From Paracoccus sp. (in: a-proteobacteria) (GTDB lineage: Bacteria > Pseudomonadota > Alphaproteobacteria > Rhodobacterales > Rhodobacteraceae), in the NCBI RefSeq assembly GCF_030538755.1, contig NZ_JAUNTJ010000004.1, positions 1-64,000 of the forward strand: a stretch of DNA of 64,000 nucleotides, written 5' to 3'. The position numbers and the translations under genes were made by a program. Shown here one piece after another: positions 1 through 8,361 of this stretch; the first letter of the stretch is position 1, and each line of letters starts with the position of its first letter. Under the pieces are notes generated by a model, which saw nothing but the letters and a program-made list of their open reading frames with translations, made no database searches and had not been told where the DNA came from.

Positions 1-51
1 CAGCACGAAGCCGCCTGATCAACGAAATCCAAAGCGGTAGAAACCGGGCGG

Positions 52-222
52 TTACTTCATACCGGCTTTGATGGCCGACCATTCAGCGGGGGTCAGCTGT
101 TCCTGACCCGTAATAACTTCGCTTGCACCTCCGACAGCACGGTTCGTACCCAGCACCGCACCCGCCACCGCCAGATAACATGCGCCTGCACTGGCCGCGC
201 CGCAGTCGTCGTCGGTGGCCAC
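52..222 (-). pseudogene. truncated pretoxin fragment (copy 1)
   Basis: From a GTG at 220-222 this frame encodes about 56 residues that match the first 56 residues of the toxin gene at 997-1623 almost exactly (same start, same run up to SAIKAGMK). It then hits TAA at 52-54. The homology to the other copies stops at base 55, so the truncation is a rearrangement junction and not a point mutation. A TAA two codons upstream of the GTG closes the frame on the 5' side. I read it as the leftover of a third toxin module whose toxin and immunity parts were lost or lie outside the window. Confidence 0.6.
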
Positions 223-300
223 AGATTACGTCCCGCAGGGATGGCCATCACCGCAATCCTCGCAGGGGCCGAGGCCGTCTACTTCACCAAGCAGAACCTC
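55..300. repeat. toxin-module repeat, unit 1
   Basis: Unit 1 of a three-copy dispersed direct repeat. Bases 55-222 align without gaps to 1456-1623 (offset 1401), and similarity continues into the plus-strand small gene to about 300. It carries the start of the minus-strand pretoxin and the start of the plus-strand small gene, 18 bp apart. Confidence 0.7.
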
Positions 301-449
301 GGAAAGATCGGATTCCAAGATACCGTCCAGCTTATCAAAAACGACCGCACCAGCTATTGGTGCAGCCGCCAGGAGGCCCCAAACCCATACAGGACGCAAC
401 AGTCGGATATTTCTACCCCATCAGGATGGAGGGTTTTCAAATAGAATGA
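241..449 (+). pseudogene. small conserved protein, copy 1, frameshifted
   Basis: This copy starts like the intact copies at 1642 and 2806 (MAITAILAGAEAVYFTKQNL). After the conserved YWC motif the frame is lost between about 375 and 392. The original frame stops at 442-444, while the +1 frame carries the expected ending (PIQDAT, then GYFYPIRMEGFQIE) and stops at 447-449. The second conserved cysteine has become tyrosine. The indel and this substitution indicate a decaying copy. It overlaps the 3' end of the convergent immunity gene by a few bases. Confidence 0.6.
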
Positions 450-1000
450 TCAATCCACAAAGCGTGAAAGCCCCCTCGATAGGAAACCTGCTCCTCTACA
501 TCTTCTATTAAATGTGACATGTGTAAATGTGAGACCCCAGATGGCTCCGATACACCAAACCGTTCAAATAATGTTATCCCAGTCTCCGCAGTCCGCTCAG
601 CAAACCCAGAAATGTCCACGTTGCGATACAGCAATTTATTCCACCTATCCGTTGATAAGACGATCCCGACTTCGGACCCCCAAAGGTTTGGCTCTGTAAT
701 GATACAATAAGTCCGGACAATTTCAGGAAAAGCACCCGAGGAAAACACCATTTCTCTGCCCTCATTGCTGATCGCTTCCATCTTGCAAATCAAGCACTGG
801 ACGCAGAATGCTCGAATGGCACGATTTTGATAAGAATCTTCAATAAGTTTATATGGGAATGGCAATTTCCAAGAAAAATAGTCAGGAGTCGCCTCTTTTA
901 TAGGCATACCTCCAATAGATTCAGCTGAAGAAGCCCAATCGAACAGGTTATTCATAAACGACCTAAGATCTGCGGCATGCCCGCCAAAGGCATCACTCAC
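437..1000 (-). CDS. putative immunity protein (DUF3916-like)
   Basis: A 187-residue cytosolic protein with no signal peptide or membrane segment. Its ATG overlaps the stop codon of the toxin gene upstream (bases 997-1000), the usual coupling for a toxin and its immunity protein. The spacing of DYFSWKLPFPYKL, a central RAFCVQCL helix and PNLWGSEVG recalls the DUF3916 family, whose members occur beside polymorphic toxins. That match is from memory and would need a profile search. By eye the gene is clearly more AT-rich than the housekeeping genes in the window, which fits acquired material. Predicted role: binding and neutralising the toxin encoded at 997-1623. Confidence 0.55.
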   Translation of the reverse strand: MSDAFGGHAADLRSFMNNLFDWASSAESIGGMPIKEATPDYFSWKLPFPYKLIEDSYQNRAIRAFCVQCLICKMEAISNEGREMVFSSGAFPEIVRTYCIITEPNLWGSEVGIVLSTDRWNKLLYRNVDISGFAERTAETGITLFERFGVSEPSGVSHLHMSHLIEDVEEQVSYRGGFHALWIDHSI

Positions 1001-1623
1001 GGCAGAATCCGATCCGCTGGAAGATTTCCAAGATTTTTACCGGCAAGATCAACTTTAATCCTGGGATTTCCCCTCGCATCAAAAACCTCAAGATGATTCT
1101 TGTGTAATCCGTCAAGATAGAACTGATCGCCTTTACGAATCTTACTTCCATCTTGCAGAACGATGTCCGCATCAGCCTTATAAACTCTCTGCCCCTGATA
1201 GACCTTAGCAGTCCTGCTCGAGGCGGACTTAAACACACGACCCGTTATTGTATCAAAAAACGCATTGATATTATGAACAGGCACACTTGGTAAGTCTGCG
1301 CCAACCGATTTTGGAACGCTGACTGTCCTATTTGTTGCCACCTCCTTCGCGGCAATGACGGCTCCGCCTTTGGTAATGATGGCAACGCCTTGGACGATAG
1401 TAACCGTTGCAACGCCAGTTTCAACCCAGCCGATCAGCTGTCTTGCGTCTTCAGGCTTCATACCGGCTTTGATAGCCGACCATTCAGCGGGGGTCAGCTG
1501 TTCCTGACCCGTAATAACTTCGCTTGCACCTCCGACAGCACGGTTCGTACCCAGCACCGCACCCGCCACCGCCAGATAACATGCGCCTGCACTGGCCGCG
1601 CCGCAGTCGTCGTCGGTGGCCAC
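997..1623 (-). CDS. orphan polymorphic-toxin C-terminal module 1
   Basis: 208 residues from a GTG at 1621-1623; an in-frame TAA two codons earlier rules out a longer protein. Residues 1-99 are a hydrophobic alanine/glycine/valine-rich pretoxin segment shared with the module at 2130-2801 and ending in VATNR. Residues 100-208 are unique. The C-terminal part has Asp171, His174, His177 and Glu179 in YLDGLHKNHLEVFD followed by RGN. This is loosely like the D-x-x-H / H-x-E-V-x-D arrangement of colicin-E3-type ribonuclease domains, so a nuclease toxin is plausible but unproven. There is no filamentous haemagglutinin, RHS or secretion domain, so it is an orphan module that would need recombination with a full-length carrier to be delivered. 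The immunity gene follows with a 4-base overlap. Confidence 0.6.
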   Translation of the reverse strand: MATDDDCGAASAGACYLAVAGAVLGTNRAVGGASEVITGQEQLTPAEWSAIKAGMKPEDARQLIGWVETGVATVTIVQGVAIITKGGAVIAAKEVATNRTVSVPKSVGADLPSVPVHNINAFFDTITGRVFKSASSRTAKVYQGQRVYKADADIVLQDGSKIRKGDQFYLDGLHKNHLEVFDARGNPRIKVDLAGKNLGNLPADRILP

Positions 1624-1690
1624 AGATTACGTCCCGCAGGGATGGCCATCACCGCAATCCTTGCAGGGGCCGGGGCCGTCTACTTCACAA
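1329..1690. repeat. toxin-module repeat, unit 2
   Basis: Unit 2 of the repeat. From 1329 to about 1597 it is nearly identical to 2531-2796. From 1456 onward it also matches unit 1. The left boundary falls exactly at the VATNR codons of the toxin gene, so the repeat corresponds to the constant pretoxin half of the gene and the variable toxin half is excluded. Confidence 0.75.
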
Positions 1691-1860
1691 AGCAAAACCT
1701 CGATACCGCCAGCTTCACCGACGCAATCCAACGCATCCAAAACGACGATGACGCATTCTGGTGCAAACGCGCAGCGGCAAGCATCGTCCAGGACGCAACT
1801 GGCGCATACTTCTGCGCAATCAGAATGGAAAAATATCAGTCAGAGGAAGGCGGGGAGTGA
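1642..1860 (+). CDS. small conserved protein of unknown function, copy 2
   Basis: 72 residues. The N-terminus (MAITAILAGAGAVYF) is hydrophobic enough for a single membrane segment or short signal sequence. A hydrophilic part follows with a conserved AFWC and a later YFC before AIRMEKYQ. Copy 3 at 2806 differs from it mainly at third codon positions, so selection has acted on this reading frame and not only on the antisense pretoxin. It starts 18 bp from the divergent toxin gene and ends 3 bp before the convergent immunity gene. The AGGG just before the ATG is too close to be a good ribosome site, so expression is uncertain. I do not recognise the family. Confidence 0.6.
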   Translation: MAITAILAGAGAVYFTKQNLDTASFTDAIQRIQNDDDAFWCKRAAASIVQDATGAYFCAIRMEKYQSEEGGE

Positions 1861-1863
1861 AAA

Positions 1864-2133
1864 TTACGTCAAGCCATCGGACAAACCAAAATTATCAAGA
1901 AAATCTGATAAATACTGGCGTTGAAAATCGTTGACCTCTGCCCCCACCATTTCTCGGATAATTGCCGCGAACCTTGCCAACTCAAGCCCTTCGATCTGCT
2001 GAAGGGATGCGCCAACACTTTCCATCAAAGCAACAGCATAGTCGCTGTTTATCTGTGAATCATCAGCCGTTTCCAGCTGAAACAACAGTTCGGAAAGCGT
2101 TCCCGTCAAAGCCCTTTCTAGTGAATCTGTCAT
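1864..2133 (-). CDS. putative immunity protein of toxin module 2
   Basis: 89 residues, acidic and probably helical, starting in a 4-base ATGA overlap with the end of the toxin gene at 2130. Size, acidity, position and overlap all fit a dedicated immunity protein for the nuclease-like toxin upstream. I see no known motif and no membrane segment, so the function rests on context alone. It shares no visible similarity with the other immunity protein at 437-1000, as expected if each toxin has its own antidote. Confidence 0.55.
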   Translation of the reverse strand: MTDSLERALTGTLSELLFQLETADDSQINSDYAVALMESVGASLQQIEGLELARFAAIIREMVGAEVNDFQRQYLSDFLDNFGLSDGLT

Positions 2134-2801
2134 TCTGGCACCACCCTCACGGTTATGTTCGAAACATTCAGATCGTTAAACATTCTGGTCGCACGATCCG
2201 CTTGCGCTTGCGTCGGTACTTCCCAACGTCCAGTTAGGCCATTTTGTTGTAGAGCCTCAGATTGCCGAAGAACTTGGTCTTTTGCTTTTTGCGTGGTGAC
2301 GACGGACAACTTTCTGTCGATCAAAACGTCGCCATCAACACCATCGAAGCGCACAGACGTCGTCTGTCCGTCGGACGTAGTTCTTGATAGCGCCGGTGCC
2401 TGACCCTTGTGGGTTTCAATATTTGAACGAGACCCCATAGCGCCTTCATCATAAGCCCGAGCCCTCGGGCTCATACTGGCACCTTCATCTACCCAAGCAA
2501 CCTTCTCGTTAGCCAAGCTACCGATTGGTCTATTTGTTGCCACTTCCTTCGCGGTAATGACGGCTCCGCCTTTGGTAATGATGGCAACGCCATGGACGAT
2601 AGTAACCGTTGCAACGCCAGTTTCAACCCAGCCGATCAGCTGTCTTGCGTCTTCAGGCTTCATACCGGCTTTGATAGCCGACCATTCAGCGGGGGTCAGC
2701 TGTTCCTGACCCGTAATAACTTCGCTTGCACCTCCGACAGCACGGTTCGTGCCCAGCACCGCCCCCGCCACCGCCAGATAACATGCGCCTGTACTGGCCA
2801 C
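2130..2801 (-). CDS. orphan polymorphic-toxin C-terminal module 2 (PD-(D/E)xK-like)
   Basis: 223 residues from a GTG at 2799-2801. Residues 1-91 are the shared pretoxin segment, with an internal deletion near the start relative to the other copy. After VATNR the sequence is unrelated to module 1. The toxin part carries FDGVDGDVLIDRKL, with Asp156/Asp158 followed by Asp162-x-Lys164. This fits the D...(D/E)-x-K core of restriction-endonuclease-fold toxins, and SEALQQNGLTGRWEVP behind it fits the following helix and strand. A DNA- or RNA-cutting toxin is the likely role. Like module 1 it lacks any delivery domain, and it is followed by its own overlapping immunity gene. Confidence 0.6.
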   Translation of the reverse strand: MASTGACYLAVAGAVLGTNRAVGGASEVITGQEQLTPAEWSAIKAGMKPEDARQLIGWVETGVATVTIVHGVAIITKGGAVITAKEVATNRPIGSLANEKVAWVDEGASMSPRARAYDEGAMGSRSNIETHKGQAPALSRTTSDGQTTSVRFDGVDGDVLIDRKLSVVTTQKAKDQVLRQSEALQQNGLTGRWEVPTQAQADRATRMFNDLNVSNITVRVVPE

Positions 2802-2850
2802 AGGAATGGCCGTCGCCGCCCTGCTCGCGGGGGTCGGGGCCGTCTACTTC
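2531..2850. repeat. toxin-module repeat, unit 3
   Basis: Unit 3 of the repeat, nearly identical to 1329-1597 up to about 2796. A block of roughly 38 bases present in units 1 and 2 is missing around the divergent start region, which shortens the gap between the toxin GTG and the small-gene ATG to 4 bp. The sequence then continues into copy 3 of the small gene with lower identity. Confidence 0.7.
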
Positions 2851-3030
2851 ACCAAACAGAACCTCGACACTGCAAACTTCAACGACGCAATCGGGCTGAT
2901 CCAGAACGATACCCGCGCCTTCTGGTGCGACCGCGCAGGGGTCGTCACGCCAATCCAGGACGCAACGGGCGGGTACTTCTGCCCAGTCCGAATGGAAAAG
3001 TATCAGGCGCCAGAGAAAGGTGATCAATGA
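2806..3030 (+). CDS. small conserved protein of unknown function, copy 3
   Basis: 74 residues, aligned end to end with copy 2: hydrophobic start (MAVAALLAGVGAVYF), then TKQNLDTANFNDAIGLIQND, AFWC, a short variable stretch, and QDATGGYFCPVRMEKYQ. Two cysteines and a tryptophan are kept. It is the only copy followed by an ordinary gene, with corA starting 43 bp downstream on the same strand. It may be the ancestral chromosomal copy into which toxin modules later recombined (inference). No family recognised. Confidence 0.6.
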   Translation: MAVAALLAGVGAVYFTKQNLDTANFNDAIGLIQNDTRAFWCDRAGVVTPIQDATGGYFCPVRMEKYQAPEKGDQ

Positions 3031-3073
3031 CACACACCCTAGTCAGGCGGCAGACTGTAGCCAGAGGTCCGCC

Positions 3074-4030
3074 ATGCTGCACGCCTATCTGCCCGACAAT
3101 GGCGGCCTTCGCCCGCTGACCGGCGAGGATCTGACCCCGGCGCTGTGGGTCGATCTGTATCGCCCGCTGGATCGCCAGACCCGCCAGGTCGAGGAACTGG
3201 GCATCAGCGTTCCGACGCTGGCCGATATGGAAGAAATCGAAATCTCGAACCGGCTGTATCGCGAAGACGGCGTGGAATACATGACGGCGGTGCTGCCCGG
3301 CGAACTGCCCGATGGCAGCCGCGTCGCCATGCCAGTCACATTCATCCTGACGCCGCAGCGGCTGATTACCGTGCGCCACCACGAACCGCGCCCGTTCAAG
3401 ACCTTTCCCGACCGCGCGGGCCGGGCAACGATGGGCTGCGCCAGCCCCGACCGGCTGTTTCTGGGCCTGATCGAAGACATCGTGGCGCGGCTGGCCGATA
3501 TTCTGGAACATGCCGGCAAAGAACTGGAACAGACCACATCCGACGTTTTCCATAACGGCGGCCATGCGCGCACCGAGCAGTTGCAAGCCGCGCTGGTGCA
3601 GGTCGGGCGCACATCGGATCTGATTGCCAAGGTGCGGCTGGGGCTGCTGTCGCTGGAACGGGTGCTGGCGTTTTATGTCGTCGCCGCGCCCGGACGGCCC
3701 GACAGCGGGCGGATCAAACCAGTGGTGAAATCCTTGCAGCGCGATATTCAGGCGCTTGAGGTTCACGCCGACTTCCTGTCCTCGCGCATCGGCCTGACAG
3801 CGGATGCCACGCTGGGGATGATTAACCTGCAACAGAACAACGCCGTGCGGATGCTGTCGGTGGTCGCGGCATTGTTCCTGCCGCCCACGCTGATCGCCAG
3901 CATCTACGGGATGAACTTTGAACATATGCCGGAACTGGCCAGCCGCTGGGGCTATTACATCGCGCTTGGGTTGATGCTGCTGACCAGTCTGGCGACATGG
4001 CTGTTGATGCGGTGGAAGCGCTGGCTGTGA
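3074..4030 (+). CDS. corA: CorA-family divalent-cation transporter
   Basis: 318 residues, close to the usual 316-330. The large N-terminal cytoplasmic domain is followed by two C-terminal membrane helices. The family signature GMN is present in ASIYGMNFEHMPEL between helix 1 (about residues 258-280) and helix 2 (about 292-312), and the protein ends in basic residues (RWKRWL). Family role: homopentameric channel for Mg2+, and Co2+ or Ni2+ in some members, in the inner membrane. The start chosen is ATG 3074; an earlier ATG at 3020 would run through the end of the preceding small gene and adds no CorA-like sequence. Transcribed separately from ugpBAEC. Confidence 0.92.
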   Translation: MLHAYLPDNGGLRPLTGEDLTPALWVDLYRPLDRQTRQVEELGISVPTLADMEEIEISNRLYREDGVEYMTAVLPGELPDGSRVAMPVTFILTPQRLITVRHHEPRPFKTFPDRAGRATMGCASPDRLFLGLIEDIVARLADILEHAGKELEQTTSDVFHNGGHARTEQLQAALVQVGRTSDLIAKVRLGLLSLERVLAFYVVAAPGRPDSGRIKPVVKSLQRDIQALEVHADFLSSRIGLTADATLGMINLQQNNAVRMLSVVAALFLPPTLIASIYGMNFEHMPELASRWGYYIALGLMLLTSLATWLLMRWKRWL

Positions 4031-4132
4031 CGGCGCGTCCGGCTGTCATATTTCTGTCGCATTTGCGTCATTCTTTTGTCATACCTCGCCGGTAGGCCGT
4101 GCAGGTCAAAGCAACTCCGACGGGGAAAACAG

Positions 4133-5452
4133 ATGACACGGATGTTTACGGCATCGGCCATCGCGCTGATCGCTTCGCTGACAGCCGCCGAGGCGCGGAC
4201 CGAAATTCAGTGGTGGCACGCCATGGGCGGCGAGCTGGGCGAAAAGCTGGAGGCCATCGCCACCGCCTTTAACGAAAGCCAGCAGGATTACACCATCACG
4301 CCCGCCTATAAGGGCACCTATCCCGAAACCATGACCGCCGCGATCGCCGCATTCCGCGCGCAGCAACAGCCCGCCATCGTGCAGGTGTTCGAGGTCGGCA
4401 CCGGCACCATGATGGCCGCCGAAGGCGCCATCGTTCCGGTTTACCAACTGATGCAAAACGCGGGCGAGCCGTTTGACCCGGCCAGCTATCTGCCCGCCGT
4501 CGTCGGCTATTACACCGATACCGATGGCAACATGCTGTCGCTGCCGTTCAACAGCTCGACCCCGATTCTGTATTACAACAAGGACGTGTTCGAAAAGGCC
4601 GGGCTGGATCGCGACACCCCGCCCAAAACCTGGGCCGAGGTCGAAGCATTCTCGAAACAGATCAAGGAATCCGGCGCGGCAAGCTGTGGTTTCACCACCG
4701 GCTGGGTGTCGTGGATTCAGACCGAAAACTTCAGCGCATGGCATAACCAGCCCATCGGCACCGGCCAGAACGGCTTTGACGGGCTGGATTCGCGGCTGTC
4801 GCTGAACGGCCCGGTGCAGGTCAAGCATTGGGGCAACCTGAAACGCTGGGCCGATGAGGGCATCTTCAAATATGGCGGCCCGGTGGGCGGCAATGACGCC
4901 CCGCCGATGTTCTATTCGCAGGAATGCGCGATGATTATGAACTCCAGCGCCAGCCGCGCCGGGGTCATCGCCAATGCGACTGACTTCGAACTGGGCTTTG
5001 GCATGTTGCCCTATTACGACGACGTCGAGGGCGCGCCGCAGAACACCATCATCGGCGGCGCAACCCTGTGGGTGCTGTCCGGCCGCCCCGAGGCGGAATA
5101 TACCGGCGTGGCCAGGTTCTTTACCTATCTGACCAGCCCCGAGGTGCAGGCAAGCTGGCATCAGGACACCGGCTATCTGCCGATCACGCAGGCCGCCTAT
5201 GACCTGTCGCGCGAACAGGGCTATTATCAGGCCAACCCCGGCGCGGAAGTCAGCCTTGAGGAAATCACCCTGAACGAGCCGACCGAAAATTCCAAAGGTC
5301 TGCGCTTTGGCAATTATGTTCAGATCCGCGGCGTGATCGACGAGGAATTCGAACAGATGCTGTCGGGCAGCAAGGATGCTCAGGCTGCGCTGGACGCGGT
5401 GGTATCGCGCGGCGATGCGCTGCTGCAAGAATTCCAGGCCCAGAACCAGTAA
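4133..5452 (+). CDS. ugpB: sn-glycerol-3-phosphate-binding protein UgpB
   Basis: 439 residues. A signal peptide ([21 protein letters not shown]) precedes a mature protein starting with [11 protein letters not shown], typical of UgpB. Extracellular solute-binding family 1; the residues WWHAMGG and YKGTYPET near the N-terminus, and GASCGFT (normally AACGFT) in the middle, follow the E. coli protein. It binds glycerol 3-phosphate or its phosphodiesters in the periplasm for UgpAE-UgpC. The ATG at 4133 has GGGGA upstream and directly starts the signal peptide; an upstream ATG at 4076 would add a non-signal extension. First gene of ugpBAEC. Confidence 0.93.
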   Translation: MTRMFTASAIALIASLTAAEARTEIQWWHAMGGELGEKLEAIATAFNESQQDYTITPAYKGTYPETMTAAIAAFRAQQQPAIVQVFEVGTGTMMAAEGAIVPVYQLMQNAGEPFDPASYLPAVVGYYTDTDGNMLSLPFNSSTPILYYNKDVFEKAGLDRDTPPKTWAEVEAFSKQIKESGAASCGFTTGWVSWIQTENFSAWHNQPIGTGQNGFDGLDSRLSLNGPVQVKHWGNLKRWADEGIFKYGGPVGGNDAPPMFYSQECAMIMNSSASRAGVIANATDFELGFGMLPYYDDVEGAPQNTIIGGATLWVLSGRPEAEYTGVARFFTYLTSPEVQASWHQDTGYLPITQAAYDLSREQGYYQANPGAEVSLEEITLNEPTENSKGLRFGNYVQIRGVIDEEFEQMLSGSKDAQAALDAVVSRGDALLQEFQAQNQ

Positions 5453-5461
5453 CACGACAGC

Positions 5462-5484
5462 GGCGCCCGCGATATGCGGGCGCC
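5462..5484 (+). terminator. intercistronic hairpin between ugpB and ugpA
   Basis: A perfect 9-bp GC stem, GGCGCCCGC (5462-5470) and GCGGGCGCC (5476-5484), with a GATAT loop, followed by TCCTTT. Lying between the binding-protein gene and the permease genes, it probably protects the 3' end of ugpB mRNA or attenuates transcription so that the binding protein is made in excess. Confidence 0.7.
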
Positions 5485-5501
5485 TCCTTTCGGGACCAGC
5501 C

Positions 5502-6380
5502 ATGAAACGCACCGTTTTCAACAACCAGCTTTTGCCGTGGCTGCTGCTGGCCCCGCAACTGGCGATTACCTTTGTGTTTTTCCTGTGGCCCGCCGCGCAG
5601 GCCGTCTTTCAGAGCTTTCTGCGGCAGGATGCGTTCGGCATCCGCACCACCTTTGTCGGGCTGGCCAATTACCGCGCGCTGCTGAACAGCCCGGAATATC
5701 TGAACTCGCTGCAAGTCACGGCGATCTTCGCGGTATCGGTCACGGCGCTGTCGATGCTGACCGCGCTGCTGATGGCGCTGGCGGTGGACCGGATGATCCG
5801 CTCGACCCGCATCTATACGACGCTGCTGGTCTGGCCCTATGCGGTGGCCCCGGCGGTGGCGGGCATCCTGTGGTGGTTCATCTTCAACCCCACGGTCGGC
5901 ATTCTGCCCTATGTTCTGGGCGGCATCGGTTACAACTGGAACCACGTCAGTTCGAAAACCGATGCGATGATCCTTGTGGTGATCGCAAGCGCGTGGAAAC
6001 AGGTCAGCTACAACTTTCTGTTCTTCGTCGCCGGGCTGCAATCCATCCCCGCATCCCTGCGCGAGGCGGCGGCCATCGACGGCGCAGGCCCGGTGCGGCG
6101 GTTCTTTGACATCACCTTTCCGATGCTGTCACCCACCACGTTTTTCCTGCTGGTGGTCAATATCGTCTATGCCATGTTCGATACCTTTGCGGTGATCGAC
6201 GCCACCACGCGCGGCGGCCCTGCACAGGGCACCAATATCATGGTTTACAAGGTCTATTTCGACGGCTTCATCGGCCAGAACATGGGGTCCAGCGCCGCGC
6301 AATCGGTGTTCCTGATGCTGATCGTCATCACCCTGACCATTATCCAGTTCCGCTGGGTCGAAAAGAAGGTCGCCTACTGA
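5502..6380 (+). CDS. ugpA: glycerol-3-phosphate ABC permease UgpA
   Basis: 292 residues with six predicted membrane helices, nearly the length of E. coli UgpA (295). The binding-protein-dependent permease loop that contacts the ATPase is visible as [21 protein letters not shown] in the C-terminal third. The first residues [20 protein letters not shown] match the family start; the ATG lies 18 bp after the hairpin. The stop codon shares one base with the ugpE start (TGATG), so the two permeases are translationally coupled. Confidence 0.93.
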   Translation: MKRTVFNNQLLPWLLLAPQLAITFVFFLWPAAQAVFQSFLRQDAFGIRTTFVGLANYRALLNSPEYLNSLQVTAIFAVSVTALSMLTALLMALAVDRMIRSTRIYTTLLVWPYAVAPAVAGILWWFIFNPTVGILPYVLGGIGYNWNHVSSKTDAMILVVIASAWKQVSYNFLFFVAGLQSIPASLREAAAIDGAGPVRRFFDITFPMLSPTTFFLLVVNIVYAMFDTFAVIDATTRGGPAQGTNIMVYKVYFDGFIGQNMGSSAAQSVFLMLIVITLTIIQFRWVEKKVAY

Positions 6381-7228
6381 TGGTCGAAAACCGCCCCGGC
6401 CTGAACCTGCTGGCCCATCTGGTGCTGATCCTTGGCGTTGCCGCCGTCGCGCTGCCGGTATGGATCGCCTTTGTCGCATCCACCCATACCGCGACCGACT
6501 TCATGTCGGGCACGATCCCGATGTGGCCCGGACCGCATCTGGCTGAAAACTATGGCAGAATGTTGGATCGTGGCGTATCCACATCGGGCACGCCGCCGGT
6601 GGCCTCGATGATGTGGAACAGCCTTGTGATGGCGCTGTGCATTGCCATCGGCAAGATCATCATTTCCGTGACCTCGGCCTTTGCCATCGTCTATTTCCGC
6701 TTTCCGTTCAGGATGCTGGCATTCTGGTGCATCTTCATCACCCTGATGCTGCCGGTCGAGGTGCGGATCGTGCCGACCTTCAAGGTGGTGGCCGATCTGG
6801 GGATGCTGAACAGCTTTGCCGGCCTGTCGATCCCGCTGATCGCATCGGCCACGGCGACGTTTCTGTTCCGGCAGGTGTTCCTGACCATCCCGGACGAGCT
6901 GACCGAGGCCGCGCGCATCGACGGCGCAGGCCCGATGAAGTTCTTTCGCGACATCCTGATCCCGCTGTCGCGCACCAATATGGCGGCGCTGTTCGTGATC
7001 CTGTTCATCTATGGCTGGAACCAGTATCTGTGGCCGCTGCTGATTACCACCGATGCGAAATATTACACCATCGTCGCCGGTATCCGCCGCATGGCCGATG
7101 CGGTGGACGGGTTGCCGCAATGGCATCTGGTGATGGCAACCGCGATGCTGGCCATGCTGCCGCCGGTGATCGTGGTGGTCACGATGCAAAAGCTGTTCGT
7201 CAAAGGTCTGGTCGAGACGGAGAAATAA
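6380..7228 (+). CDS. ugpE: glycerol-3-phosphate ABC permease UgpE
   Basis: 282 residues, six membrane helices, partner of UgpA in the importer. The EAA loop reads [16 protein letters not shown], followed by [11 protein letters not shown], which is typical of UgpE and related MalG-type permeases. It begins inside the ugpA stop codon and is followed two bases later by ugpC. Confidence 0.93.
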   Translation: MVENRPGLNLLAHLVLILGVAAVALPVWIAFVASTHTATDFMSGTIPMWPGPHLAENYGRMLDRGVSTSGTPPVASMMWNSLVMALCIAIGKIIISVTSAFAIVYFRFPFRMLAFWCIFITLMLPVEVRIVPTFKVVADLGMLNSFAGLSIPLIASATATFLFRQVFLTIPDELTEAARIDGAGPMKFFRDILIPLSRTNMAALFVILFIYGWNQYLWPLLITTDAKYYTIVAGIRRMADAVDGLPQWHLVMATAMLAMLPPVIVVVTMQKLFVKGLVETEK

Positions 7229-7229
7229 C

Positions 7230-8249
7230 ATGGCATCCATTACCCTGACCGATCTTGGCAAGGTTTATACCGGCGGCACCCGCGCCGTGGGCGATGTGAA
7301 TATCGACATCGCCGATGGCGAGATGATCGTGCTGGTCGGCCCCTCGGGCTGTGGCAAATCCACGCTGCTGCGCATGGTGGCGGGGCTGGAAACCATCAGC
7401 GAAGGCACGGTGAAGATCGGCGACCGCGTGGTGAACAACGTCGAACCCGCCGACCGCGATATTGCGATGGTGTTTCAGAACTATGCGCTTTACCCGCATA
7501 TGACCGTGCGCCAGAACCTCGCCTATGGGTTGAAAAACCGCCGCACGCCCCGCGCCGAAATCGACCGCCGCGTGGATGAGGCCGCCGCCATCCTGCAAAT
7601 CGGCCCTTTCCTTGATCGCAAGCCCCGCGCCCTGTCCGGCGGCCAGCGTCAGCGCGTCGCCATGGGTCGCGCCATCGTGCGCGAACCGGCGGCGTTTCTG
7701 TTCGACGAGCCGCTGTCGAACCTCGATGCCAAGCTGCGGGTGCAGATGCGGCTGGAAATCCGCGAATTGCAGCGACGGCTGCGCACGACCAGCCTGTATG
7801 TGACCCATGACCAGCTAGAGGCGATGACGCTGGCCGACCGTCTGGTGGTGCTGAACGCGGGCCGCGTGGAACAGATCGGCACACCGATTGACGTTTACCG
7901 CCGCCCCGCCTCTGCCTTTGTCGCCGGTTTCATCGGCAGCCCGGCGATGAACCTGATCCCCGCCCGCGCCGTGCCGCACCTGCCCGGCAGCGCCCATGCC
8001 GGCCTGATCGGCATCCGCCCCGAGGATCTGGCCCCAACCCCCGGCGGCCCGATCGAGATGACCATTTCAGCGGTCGAGGAACTGGGCGCGCAGCGTCTGG
8101 TCCATGGCCGGGTCAATGGCGAGCTGCTGACCGTCACCCTGCCCCCCGGCGCAGAGCTGCCCCCGGTGCTGCACCTGTCCGCCGCCCCCGAAGCACTGCA
8201 CCTGTTCGATGCAGAAACGGGCCAGCGCATCGGCCGGGACGGGGGCTGA
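7230..8249 (+). CDS. ugpC: glycerol-3-phosphate ABC ATPase UgpC
   Basis: 339 residues of the MalK/UgpC type. Walker [10 protein letters not shown] is at residues 37-45, the signature LSGGQRQR near 134-141, Walker [13 protein letters not shown] just after, and the H-loop THDQ near 190. A C-terminal TOBE-like regulatory domain (from about 235) includes IGIRPEDL. It powers UgpBAE; ATPases of this group can also serve other sugar importers. Last gene of the operon, with no ugpQ phosphodiesterase following. Confidence 0.92.
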   Translation: MASITLTDLGKVYTGGTRAVGDVNIDIADGEMIVLVGPSGCGKSTLLRMVAGLETISEGTVKIGDRVVNNVEPADRDIAMVFQNYALYPHMTVRQNLAYGLKNRRTPRAEIDRRVDEAAAILQIGPFLDRKPRALSGGQRQRVAMGRAIVREPAAFLFDEPLSNLDAKLRVQMRLEIRELQRRLRTTSLYVTHDQLEAMTLADRLVVLNAGRVEQIGTPIDVYRRPASAFVAGFIGSPAMNLIPARAVPHLPGSAHAGLIGIRPEDLAPTPGGPIEMTISAVEELGAQRLVHGRVNGELLTVTLPPGAELPPVLHLSAAPEALHLFDAETGQRIGRDGG

Positions 8250-8266
8250 ACCGGGTTGGGCCGGAT

Positions 8267-8289
8267 GGCAGGATCACCTTTCACCTGCC
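8267..8289. terminator. weak hairpin between convergent operons
   Basis: GGCAGG (8267-8272) and CCTGCC (8284-8289) can pair across an 11-base loop in the 112-bp gap where ugpC and the betaine operon converge. There is no T-run, so it is only a possible bidirectional terminator. Confidence 0.3.
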
Positions 8290-8361
8290 TGAACGCGACA
8301 CTGGTTGCCTTCAATCAGGGGCGCCCCCTCACAAGATGACGGCAAGGCGATACGGAAACTG

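Noticed and set aside
55-2850. CRISPR array or insertion-sequence ends as the cause of the repeats
   Set aside because: The units are hundreds of bases long, protein-coding and not regularly spaced; no transposase or terminal inverted repeats are seen.
2686-3033. A 115-codon minus-strand frame opposite small-gene copy 3
   Set aside because: Changes between copies fall at third positions of the plus-strand frame, and the minus frame is not conserved in the other copies.
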